In this document: positions 57,409 through 64,000 of the stretch, piece by piece
Layout of the letters: every line of letters starts with the position of its first letter
Position numbering within the stretch: the stretch's first letter is position 1
NCBI RefSeq assembly: GCF_963378095.1
Contig: NZ_OY726397.1
Location: forward strand, 2,294,001 to 2,358,000
Origin: Mycolicibacterium sp. MU0053
GTDB lineage: Bacteria > Actinomycetota > Actinomycetes > Mycobacteriales > Mycobacteriaceae
DNA length: 64,000 nt
Direction: 5' to 3'
Position numbers and translations under genes: made by a program
Notes under the pieces: generated by a model
Told to the model about the DNA's origin: nothing
The model's database searches: none
Seen by the model: only the letters and a program-made list of their open reading frames with translations

Positions 57409-60132
57409 GTGAGCCCTGCAGCGACGGACACCGCCCCCGAAACAGTGTCGACCTCGAAGCCCACGCTGATGCTGCTCGACGGCAACTCGCTCGCGTTCCG
57501 GGCGTTTTTCGCACTCCCCGCCGAAAATTTCAAGACCCGGAGCGGGCTCACCACCAACGCGGTCTACGGCTTCACCGCGATGCTGATCAACCTGCTGCGC
57601 GATGAGGGGCCGACCCACATCGCGGCGGCCTTCGACGTCTCGCGGCAGACCTTTCGCAAAGAGAAGTATCCGGCGTACAAAGAGGGTCGCTCCGCCACCC
57701 CCGATGAGTTCCGCGGCCAGATCGACATCACCAAGGAGGTGCTGGCCGCACTCGGCATCACGGTGCTGGCCGAGGCCGGTTTCGAGGCCGACGACATCAT
57801 CGCGACGCTGGCCACCCAGGCCGAGAAGGAGGGCTACCGGGTGCTGGTGGTCACCGGCGACCGGGACGCGCTGCAACTGGTCAGCGACGACGTCACGGTG
57901 CTCTACCCGGTCAAGGGCGTCAGCGAGCTGACCAGATTCACCCCGGAAGCGGTGGTGGCGAAGTACGGCCTGACCCCGAACCAGTATCCCGACTTCGCGG
58001 CGCTGCGCGGCGACCCGAGCGATAACCTGCCCGGGATTCCGGGGGTGGGGGAGAAGACCGCCACCAAGTGGATCACCGAGCACGGCTCGTTGCAGGCGTT
58101 GGTCGACAACGCCGACACGGTCAAGGGCAAGGTGGGGGACGCGCTGCGCGCCAACCTGGCCTCGGTGATCCTGAACCGGGAACTCACCGATCTGGTCAAG
58201 GATGTGCCGCTGCCGCAGACCCCCGACACGCTGCGCATGCAGCCCTGGGATCGCGACCAGATCCACCGCCTGTTCGACGATCTCGAGTTCCGGGTGCTGC
58301 GCGATCGGCTGTTCGACACCCTGGCCTCCAGCGATCCGGAGGTCGACGAGGGCTTCGACGTGCGGGGCGGTCTGCTGGCCCCCGGCGAGGTGGTCGGCTG
58401 GCTCACCGAGCATGTCAACGACGGGCAACGCGCCGGGCTGGCCGTCGTCGGCACCCACCTGGCGTTCGACGCCGATGCGACCGCGCTGGCGATCGCCGCC
58501 GCGGACGGCGAAGGCGCCTACATCGACACCGCGGCGTTGACCCCGGAGGACGACGCCGCGCTCGCCGCCTGGCTGGCCGATCCCGCACGGCCCAAGACGC
58601 TGCACGAGGCCAAGTGGGCCATGCACGATCTCGAGGGCCGCGGCTGGAGCCTGGCTGGTGTCACCTCGGACACCGCGCTGGCCGCATACCTGGTGCGGCC
58701 GGGGCAGCGCAGCTTCGCCCTCGACGACCTGTCGCTGCGTTACCTGCGGCGCGAGCTGCGCGCGGATACCCCTGAGCAACAACAGCTCTCGCTGCTTGAC
58801 GACTCCGATGGCGTCGACGACCAGGCGGTGCAAACCCTGATCCTGCGGGCCAGCGCCGTCGTCGACCTGGCGGCCGCACTCGACGAGGAGCTGGCCCGCA
58901 TCGAGTCCTCGGCGCTGCTGACCGAGATGGAACTGCCCGTGCAGTCGGTGCTGGCCGCGTTGGAGACCCGCGGCATCGCGGTCGACCTGGACAAGCTGAC
59001 CGAGCTGCAGAGCCAGTTCGGCAACGAGATTCGCGACGCCGCCGAGGCCGCGTACGCGGTGATCGGCAAGCAGATCAACCTGGGCTCGCCCAAGCAGCTG
59101 CAGGTGGTGCTGTTCGACGAGCTCGAGATGCCCAAGACCAAGCGCACCAAGACCGGTTACACCACCGACGCCGACGCGCTGCAGTCCCTGTTCGAGAAGA
59201 CCGGCCACCCGTTCCTGCAGCATCTGCTCACCCACCGAGACGTGACCAGGCTCAAGGTCACCGTCGACGGGCTCCTGAACGCGGTGGCCTCCGACGGGCG
59301 CATCCACACGACGTTCAACCAGACGATCGCGGCGACGGGCAGGCTTTCCTCTACCGAGCCGAACCTGCAGAACATCCCGATCCGCACCGACGCCGGTCGG
59401 CAGATCCGCGACGCCTTCGTGGTCGGCGACGGGTACGCCGAACTGATGACCGCGGACTACAGCCAGATCGAGATGCGGATCATGGCGCACCTGTCCCGCG
59501 ACGAGGGGCTCATCGAAGCGTTCAACACCGGCGAGGACCTGCACTCGTTCGTGGCGTCGCGCGCGTTCGGCGTCGGGATCGACGAGGTGACCGCCGAACT
59601 GCGGCGCCGGGTCAAGGCGATGTCCTACGGATTGGCCTACGGGCTTTCGGCGTACGGGCTGGCAGCTCAGCTGAAGATCTCCACCGAAGAGGCCAAGGCC
59701 CAGATGGACCAGTACTTCGCCCGTTTCGGCGGGGTCCGGGACTACCTGCAGTCGGTGGTCGATCAGGCTCGCAAGGACGGCTACACCTCCACGGTGCTGG
59801 GCCGCCGGCGTTATCTGCCGGAGCTGGACAGCAGCAACCGCAATGTGCGGGAGGCCGCCGAACGCGCCGCGCTCAACGCGCCGATCCAGGGCAGCGCGGC
59901 CGACATCATCAAGGTTGCGATGATCGAGGTCGACAAGGCGCTGCGCGCGGCAAACCTGAAGTCCCGCATGCTTTTACAGGTGCACGACGAGTTGCTGTTC
60001 GAGGTTGCCGCGGGCGAGCGGGAACAGGTGGACGCACTGGTGCGCGAGAAGATGGGCAGCGCCTACCCGTTGGACGTGCCGCTGGAAGTGTCGGTGGGTT
60101 ACGGCCGCAGTTGGGACGCCGCGGCGCACTAG
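57409..60132 (+). CDS. polA: DNA polymerase I
   Basis: 907 residues. 5'-nuclease domain at about 15-310 (LMLLDGNSLAFRAFFALP, TGDRDALQLVSDD, GDPSDNLPGIPGVGEKTA). A degenerate 3'-5' exonuclease domain at about 325-520 lacks the usual acidic residues. Polymerase domain at about 530-907 with motif A ADYSQIEMRIMAHL, motif B RRVKAMSYGLAYGLSAYG and motif C VHDELLFEV. Start GTG 57409. Roles are repair and Okazaki fragment processing. Confidence 0.98.
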   Translation: MSPAATDTAPETVSTSKPTLMLLDGNSLAFRAFFALPAENFKTRSGLTTNAVYGFTAMLINLLRDEGPTHIAAAFDVSRQTFRKEKYPAYKEGRSATPDEFRGQIDITKEVLAALGITVLAEAGFEADDIIATLATQAEKEGYRVLVVTGDRDALQLVSDDVTVLYPVKGVSELTRFTPEAVVAKYGLTPNQYPDFAALRGDPSDNLPGIPGVGEKTATKWITEHGSLQALVDNADTVKGKVGDALRANLASVILNRELTDLVKDVPLPQTPDTLRMQPWDRDQIHRLFDDLEFRVLRDRLFDTLASSDPEVDEGFDVRGGLLAPGEVVGWLTEHVNDGQRAGLAVVGTHLAFDADATALAIAAADGEGAYIDTAALTPEDDAALAAWLADPARPKTLHEAKWAMHDLEGRGWSLAGVTSDTALAAYLVRPGQRSFALDDLSLRYLRRELRADTPEQQQLSLLDDSDGVDDQAVQTLILRASAVVDLAAALDEELARIESSALLTEMELPVQSVLAALETRGIAVDLDKLTELQSQFGNEIRDAAEAAYAVIGKQINLGSPKQLQVVLFDELEMPKTKRTKTGYTTDADALQSLFEKTGHPFLQHLLTHRDVTRLKVTVDGLLNAVASDGRIHTTFNQTIAATGRLSSTEPNLQNIPIRTDAGRQIRDAFVVGDGYAELMTADYSQIEMRIMAHLSRDEGLIEAFNTGEDLHSFVASRAFGVGIDEVTAELRRRVKAMSYGLAYGLSAYGLAAQLKISTEEAKAQMDQYFARFGGVRDYLQSVVDQARKDGYTSTVLGRRRYLPELDSSNRNVREAAERAALNAPIQGSAADIIKVAMIEVDKALRAANLKSRMLLQVHDELLFEVAAGEREQVDALVREKMGSAYPLDVPLEVSVGYGRSWDAAAH

Positions 60133-60142
60133 AGCCGGGATC

Positions 60143-61351
60143 ATGAACGAACAGCGGATCGGTTACATCGCGCGGCTGGGCGCCGCGATGGCGGCCTCGA
60201 ACTACCCGGTCACGATGGTTCGCCAGATGATCGGCCGTTCCTCGTCGGTGTATGGGCTCGACGCCACGTTCATCGCGTTGCCCAACCATGTTCAGGTCGT
60301 CGGTCCCGCCGCGGAGTCGGGGTCGGTGGTCAAGGCCGCCCACATCAGCGGCGACCTGCGCTTCGACCAGAACTTTCCCTTGGCGCGGCTGATCTCCGAG
60401 ACGCTGCGCGGTCGAGTCGACCCGGTCGAGGGCGAAGCCAGGCTGGAACGGATACAGGCGGCACCCGCCCCGTATCCGAGCTGGGTGACCGTTCTGGGCT
60501 ACGGGGTGTGGAGCGCGGGCCTGGCGCTGGTGTTGGAGCCGACCGCGATGAACGTGTTGGCGGCCACCGTGCTCGGCTTCATGGTGGGGCTGTTCTGGGT
60601 GGCCGGCCAACGCATTTCGGGTCTGGCCTATCTGGTACCGGCGATCAGCGCGTTCGCGGTGACGGCGATCTGCATCCTCGGCGCTCGCCACCTGGAGCTG
60701 GACCACGTCGGGTTGCGGGCGTTGATACCGCCGCTGGCGATGTTCCTGCCGGGTGCGGCCATCACGCTCGCAATCATCGAACTGACCTCGCGCGACGTCA
60801 TCTCCGGCTCCAGCCGGCTCATCGCCGGGTTCGTCCAGATCGTCCAGCTGGCGTTCGGCATCGTGATCGCCGCCCAGGTGTTCGGACTCGATGAGAGCCA
60901 ACTGAGTCCCGAGGCGATCAACAAGATCGGCCCGTGGGCCCCGTGGCTCGGTGTGGTGGTCTACGCGCTCGGGGTGATGCTCTTCATGGCGCCGCCGCGA
61001 TCGTTCGTGCCCTGGCTGGTCCTCATCTGCTACATCGCCTTCGCCGCGCAGTTCCTCGGGGACCTGGTGCTGGGCAGCTATGCCAGCGGGTTCTGTGGGG
61101 GTCTGGCGCTGTCCGTGGCCGCGCTGGTGTTGTCGCGCCGGCGCGATTCACCGCCCGCCATCACGATGATCCTGCCGGGCTTTTGGCTGCTGGTGCCCGG
61201 ATCGATGGGCCTGATCGGGGTGACCGAGATATTCGGCGCCGACGGTGACGATGCGTTACCCGCGACGCTGATCTCGATGATTTCGGTGGCCTTCGGCCTG
61301 CAGGCGGGCCTGGTGCTCTGGCGCGCGGTGCGGCGCCGGCCCGCGCCGTAG
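60143..61351 (+). CDS. ThrE-like threonine/serine exporter family membrane protein
   Basis: 402 residues from ATG 60143, ten bases after polA. A hydrophilic N-terminal ~110 residues (YIARLGAAMAASNYPVTMVR) resembles the DUF1212/ThrE hydrolase-like domain. Then come about ten TM segments, including VLGFMVGLFWVAGQRISGLAYLVPAISAF, FLPGAAITLAIIELTSRDVISGSSR and LPGFWLLVPGSMGLIG. The last 25 codons are repeated at 63342-63416. The substrate is likely an amino acid, but it is unproven. Confidence 0.87.
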   Translation: MNEQRIGYIARLGAAMAASNYPVTMVRQMIGRSSSVYGLDATFIALPNHVQVVGPAAESGSVVKAAHISGDLRFDQNFPLARLISETLRGRVDPVEGEARLERIQAAPAPYPSWVTVLGYGVWSAGLALVLEPTAMNVLAATVLGFMVGLFWVAGQRISGLAYLVPAISAFAVTAICILGARHLELDHVGLRALIPPLAMFLPGAAITLAIIELTSRDVISGSSRLIAGFVQIVQLAFGIVIAAQVFGLDESQLSPEAINKIGPWAPWLGVVVYALGVMLFMAPPRSFVPWLVLICYIAFAAQFLGDLVLGSYASGFCGGLALSVAALVLSRRRDSPPAITMILPGFWLLVPGSMGLIGVTEIFGADGDDALPATLISMISVAFGLQAGLVLWRAVRRRPAP

Positions 61352-61448
61352 TCGGCCGGCCGCCCGCCCGGGAATAGCAGGGGCGGAGGCACTGTTGGTC
61401 GCAATTGCGAGACGGTATCGTCCGTAATTGATGAAAAGGAACTCTCCG

Positions 61449-61913
61449 ATGGAACAACTCGACGACCAGCAGCGCCGGCGGCGGGCGCACGCCGCGATCG
61501 ATCGGCTGCAGCACGCCCTGCTCGACCACGACATGCCGGCGTTCGCCGATGAATGGGCGCCGGACGGCACCATGTCGTTCCCCTTCGCACCGCCCGGCTG
61601 GCCGGAGCTCGACAGCCGCGAGGCGGTGCGGGCTTACGTGTCCGACTACACGCAGACCTTCGACGTCGCGGCCATCACCCGGCAGATCCGCCACGACACC
61701 GCGGACCCGGACACCGTGATCCTCGAGTGGGCGGTGAGCGGGCGCGTGCTCAAAACAGGCAATCCGTACGAGATCGCCTACGTCGCCGTCATCACCGTGG
61801 GTGCCGACGGCATCAGTGTCTATCGCGACTACTGGAATCCGCTGGCCGCCGGTGCGGCGCTGGGCGGGCTCGACGAGATGATGGCAGCCTTCAGCGTGGC
61901 GGGCGAGAAGTGA
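61449..61913 (+). CDS. SnoaL-like NTF2-fold protein
   Basis: 154 residues from ATG 61449, chosen because AAAAGGA (61434-61440) lies eight bases upstream; ATG 61431 has no ribosome site. It begins with a helix of Gln/Arg and AAIDRLQHALLDHDMPAFADEWAPDG, the SnoaL-like signature, and ends DYWNPLAAGAALGG. These proteins serve as small-molecule cyclases, isomerases or binding proteins. It is the first gene of a three-gene cassette with GTGA overlaps. Confidence 0.83.
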   Translation: MEQLDDQQRRRRAHAAIDRLQHALLDHDMPAFADEWAPDGTMSFPFAPPGWPELDSREAVRAYVSDYTQTFDVAAITRQIRHDTADPDTVILEWAVSGRVLKTGNPYEIAYVAVITVGADGISVYRDYWNPLAAGAALGGLDEMMAAFSVAGEK

Positions 61914-62752
61914 GGACGACGGTTCTCGTCCTGGGTGCCACCGGAACCACCGGAGCGGCCGTGGTCGAGGAACTGCGCCGATTTTCGGACCTGTCGCTCC
62001 GCACGGCCACGCGGGCGCCGGCGGCACCGACCGACCTCGAGCATCGCGTCTTCGACTGGTTCGACGCTGCCACGTGGCGCCCGGCACTCGACGGGGTCGA
62101 CCGCCTCTATCTGTTGGCGCCGGTCGGTCACCCAGACCCCGTCACGGTGGTCGGCACGTTCGCCGAGCTCGCCGCGGCAACGGGCCTGCGTCGCGTCGTC
62201 ATGCTCAGTTCGTCGGCGGTGGCCTCCGGGGACGCGGGTCTCGGGGCGGTCGACGCGCTGGTGCGCACAACCTTTCCCGAATGGGAGATCCTGCGACCGT
62301 CGTGGTTCATGCAGAACTTCGTCGGCAGTCATCCGCTCGCCGAAAGCGTCCGAGCGACCGGCGAATTCATCACCGCCACCGGGGACGGCAGGCTTCCGTT
62401 CATCGACGCCAGGGACATCGGCCGGTGCGCCGCCGCGCTGCTCGGCGCCGCGCGTAGCAGCACTGCCGAGCACGTCCTGACCGGTCCTGCGGCACTGAGC
62501 TACGACGAGGCCGCCGCGGTGATGTCCGAAGTCACCGGCCGGCGGGTCACCCACCGCGCCGTCGCCCCCGAACGCTACGTCGACCGTCTCGTCGCGGCCG
62601 GTCACGACGCCGAGTTCGCCGCCGGTCTGGTGGCTCTCGACGGGCTCGTGCGCGACGGTGAACAGGCGCGCGTCACCGACGCCGTCGAGCGGCTCACCGG
62701 AAGTCCGCCGCGCAGCTTCGAGGACTTCCTCCGCAGCCGGCGGTGGCCGTGA
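61910..62752 (+). CDS. NmrA-family NAD(P)-binding oxidoreductase
   Basis: 280 residues, GTG 61910 overlapping the SnoaL stop. VLVLGATGTTGAAVVEEL is the cofactor loop; LYLLAPVGHPDP, VVMLSSSAV and LRPSWFMQNFV are typical of NmrA/QOR2-like quinone reductases. A helical C-terminus ends FLRSRRWP. It is encoded with a SnoaL protein and a TetR regulator, an arrangement that suggests detoxification of a hydrophobic or quinone-like compound. Confidence 0.87.
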   Translation: MRTTVLVLGATGTTGAAVVEELRRFSDLSLRTATRAPAAPTDLEHRVFDWFDAATWRPALDGVDRLYLLAPVGHPDPVTVVGTFAELAAATGLRRVVMLSSSAVASGDAGLGAVDALVRTTFPEWEILRPSWFMQNFVGSHPLAESVRATGEFITATGDGRLPFIDARDIGRCAAALLGAARSSTAEHVLTGPAALSYDEAAAVMSEVTGRRVTHRAVAPERYVDRLVAAGHDAEFAAGLVALDGLVRDGEQARVTDAVERLTGSPPRSFEDFLRSRRWP

Positions 62753-63345
62753 GTGCGGGGCGTCCGCGCGACGAACGGGTGACCGAGGCGATCCTGGCTG
62801 CGGTGTACAACGAACTCGCCGAGGTCGGCGTGCGCGGCCTCACCATGGAGGCCGTCGCCCGGCGGGCCGGCGTCGGCAAGAGCGCGCTGTACCGGCGATG
62901 GCCCTCGAAGGTCGAGCTGACCGCGGACTTGTTGCGGACGCTGAGCGTCACCGGTGCTCCGGCGCCCGACACCGGATCGCTGCGTGGTGACGTCCTGGTG
63001 CTGCTCGACGAGGTGCAGGCCTGGCTGACCGACCCGAAGGTGCGCTCCATCTATCCGGACCTGCTTGCCGAGGCGCAGCGCAATCCCGCCCTCGGTGTCG
63101 CGCTCATGGACCATGTCGGCCGACCCCGGCGGACCCGTGGGCAGACCGTCCTGGACCGGGCCGCGCAGCGCGGGGAACTGGCCGAAGAAGCCGATTGTGA
63201 ACTGATCCTCGATGCGATCGCCGCGCTGGTGTTCTGGCGGGTGATCGCGCTGAGCCGACCGGTGACCCGGGCACATCTGCAGAAGGTGGCATCCCTGATC
63301 TGCGCCATGGCCGCCGGCGCGGGCGCAGCGGGCTCCGCCTCATGA
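62749..63345 (+). CDS. TetR family transcriptional regulator
   Basis: 198 residues from GTG 62749, overlapping the NmrA stop; GTG 62743 is an alternative. The DNA-binding domain GRPRDERVTEAILAAVYNELAEVG, then LTMEAVARRAGVGKSALYRRWPSK, is complete. The ligand domain starts near 70 (SLRGDVLVLLDEVQAWL) in the TetR_C style of mycobacterial repressors. It probably autoregulates the cassette. Its stop codon overlaps the first codon of the exporter-gene remnant. Confidence 0.92.
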   Translation: MSAGRPRDERVTEAILAAVYNELAEVGVRGLTMEAVARRAGVGKSALYRRWPSKVELTADLLRTLSVTGAPAPDTGSLRGDVLVLLDEVQAWLTDPKVRSIYPDLLAEAQRNPALGVALMDHVGRPRRTRGQTVLDRAAQRGELAEEADCELILDAIAALVFWRVIALSRPVTRAHLQKVASLICAMAAGAGAAGSAS

Positions 63346-63416
63346 TCTCCCTGTCGTTCGGCCTGCCGGCCGGGCTGGTGCTCTGGCAGATCTTCGGGGC
63401 TCAGCGTGCCCGGTAG
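63342..63416 (+). pseudogene. Remnant copy of the 3' end of the ThrE-like exporter gene
   Basis: 75 bases, ATG to TAG, exactly the length of the last 25 codons of the exporter gene (61277-61351) and in the same frame. Over the first 15 codons, 37 of 45 bases and 12 of 15 residues match (FGL-x-AGLVLW shared), then it diverges. It lacks any promoter or ribosome site of its own. It overlaps the 3' end of the PrsW-like gene. It is best read as a scar of the ancestral exporter-PrsW junction. Confidence 0.6.
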
Positions 63417-64000
63417 TCGTTGAGCCAGTGCAACGTCGGGGCGACGTGGGCCCGCGCCGCGTACACCCGGTAGGTCTCGTCGTTGCGGAGTTCGATGACG
63501 CGCTGGTCGCCGAATCCGCGGTCGATCCGATCCTGGGCGAACGCCAACTCGACGACCTGCACGGCGAAGTGCCGCACGCCCTTGGCGGCGGGCTTGCCGT
63601 GCTGGGCCGCTGCGGCGACCGCCACCTTGCGCGAACCCAGGGATCCCAGCCAGGTGGCTTCGTCGGCGGTCACCACCCCCGCGGCGACCATTCCGGGTAG
63701 CTTCGCCGCTACGACGCGCTGCTCGCGGCGTCGGCTGTGCACGGCGAGAACGATGGCCAGCGCGAAGATCGGCATCATCCACAGCACGTACACCCCGAAA
63801 TAGGCCTTGGGACCCAGCAGCGCCGAGGCGTTCCACAGCCCGTGCAGCAGGACCGCAGCCAGATAGCCGGCCACCAGATATCCGACCTTCAGCACGGTGT
63901 GGCGCTGCTGCAGCGCGAGGTACACCGCGATACCGATGCACGTGGTGAACAGCGAATGCGCGAACGGCGCCATGACCAGCCGTAGGCCGGCCGTCGCCAG
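63401..64000 (-). CDS. PrsW-like intramembrane metalloprotease, C-terminal part (runs off the right edge)
   Basis: The frame is open through base 64000, so the N-terminus is missing; about 199 residues are visible. APFAHSLFTTCIGIAVYLA and LLHGLWNASALLG hold the two His motifs of the PrsW/CPBP-type metal site, followed by two TM segments (YVLWMMPIFALAIVLAV). A ~120-residue basic cytoplasmic C-terminal domain follows (LGSLGSRKVAVAAAAQHGK; THLHWLNDYRAR-like end). PrsW proteases cut anti-sigma factors in other bacteria. The mycobacterial target is unknown. Confidence 0.85.
   Translation of the reverse strand: MATAGLRLVMAPFAHSLFTTCIGIAVYLALQQRHTVLKVGYLVAGYLAAVLLHGLWNASALLGPKAYFGVYVLWMMPIFALAIVLAVHSRRREQRVVAAKLPGMVAAGVVTADEATWLGSLGSRKVAVAAAAQHGKPAAKGVRHFAVQVVELAFAQDRIDRGFGDQRVIELRNDETYRVYAARAHVAPTLHWLNDYRAR

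Noticed and set aside
57394..59544. 716-residue minus-strand ORF opposite polA
   Set aside because: It is antisense to the conserved polA domains. Its composition (Gln, His, Arg, Gly-rich) is typical of a GC-rich shadow frame and shows no domain.

Overview
The window is high-GC actinobacterial DNA from a non-tuberculous mycobacterium, most likely a rapid-growing Mycolicibacterium-type species. The evidence is the mycothiol ligase mshC, a complete Pup-proteasome locus (mpa, dop, pup, prcB, prcA), a mycofactocin-coupled type SDR, a 13E12-type HNH gene, pdtaR, and a gene order that I recall as matching the M. tuberculosis block Rv2141c to Rv2109c, followed by a block matching Rv1626 to Rv1629. 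No PE/PPE gene is visible where M. tuberculosis carries PPE37 and PPE36. These comparisons are from memory, not from a search.

Layout. 1-6032: the 5' part of a pyruvate-kinase-like gene, then a nitrogen cassette with a NarK transporter and a giant nitrate reductase fused to its own flavodoxin/FAD/NADPH reductase, behind a GlnR-box-like site. 6084-18000: tRNA-Leu(GAG) and conserved mycobacterial housekeeping genes (M20 peptidase, PEBP protein, pyrD, lppL, uppP, histidine phosphatase, DUF3090, SCO1664-like kinase-fold protein, cysQ, mshC, PAC2). 18107-27651: metH behind an apparent SAH riboswitch, a few accessory genes, hisE-hisG and a DUF4126 gene. 27648-33116: a metal/metalloid island (disulfide-type FAD oxidoreductase, two ArsR regulators, cadI, acr3, arsC, a CDF-like transporter and a CmtR-like regulator) with clear operator-like palindromes. 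33127-43567: thioesterase, RecB-like nuclease, trmI, DUF503, two tandem MTB12/LppK-like exported proteins and the Pup-proteasome genes. 43569-46065: 13E12 gene, SDR and an unusual 74-nt tRNA with a CAA anticodon, which together mark the junction between the two syntenic blocks. 46157-53930: pdtaR and a branched-chain-type ABC importer (livHMGF) flanked by two different substrate-binding lipoproteins. 53938-64000: DUF167, a thiolase/DUF35 pair, a GT39-like membrane protein, polA, a ThrE-like exporter, a SnoaL-NmrA-TetR cassette that appears to have been inserted against the 3' end of the exporter gene, and the C-terminal part of a PrsW-like protease.

How the genes work together. NarK and the fused reductase would import nitrate and reduce it to nitrite using NADPH. 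CysQ and MshC link sulfur assimilation to mycothiol synthesis, and MetH regenerates methionine under apparent SAH control. The ars/cad genes sense, reduce and export arsenic and related metals. Dop activates Pup, Mpa recruits pupylated proteins and PrcBA degrades them. The liv genes take up amino acids or a related solute.

The most interesting observations are the SAH riboswitch with a legible Shine-Dalgarno switch, the exact-length remnant of the exporter 3' end next to the SnoaL-NmrA-TetR cassette, a LivH permease carrying a secreted beta-sandwich domain, the class-I-shaped tRNA(CAA), the 36-bp palindrome over an arsR start codon, the conserved but uncharacterised phosphatase/DUF3090/kinase-fold trio, and a recurring palindromic geometry of convergent stop codons. 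I did not see a clear-cut new defence or mobile system, and there is no CRISPR array. No gene-free stretch exceeds 300 bases; the longest gaps, about 225-250 bases, are before metH and between livH and the small ORF at 52543.
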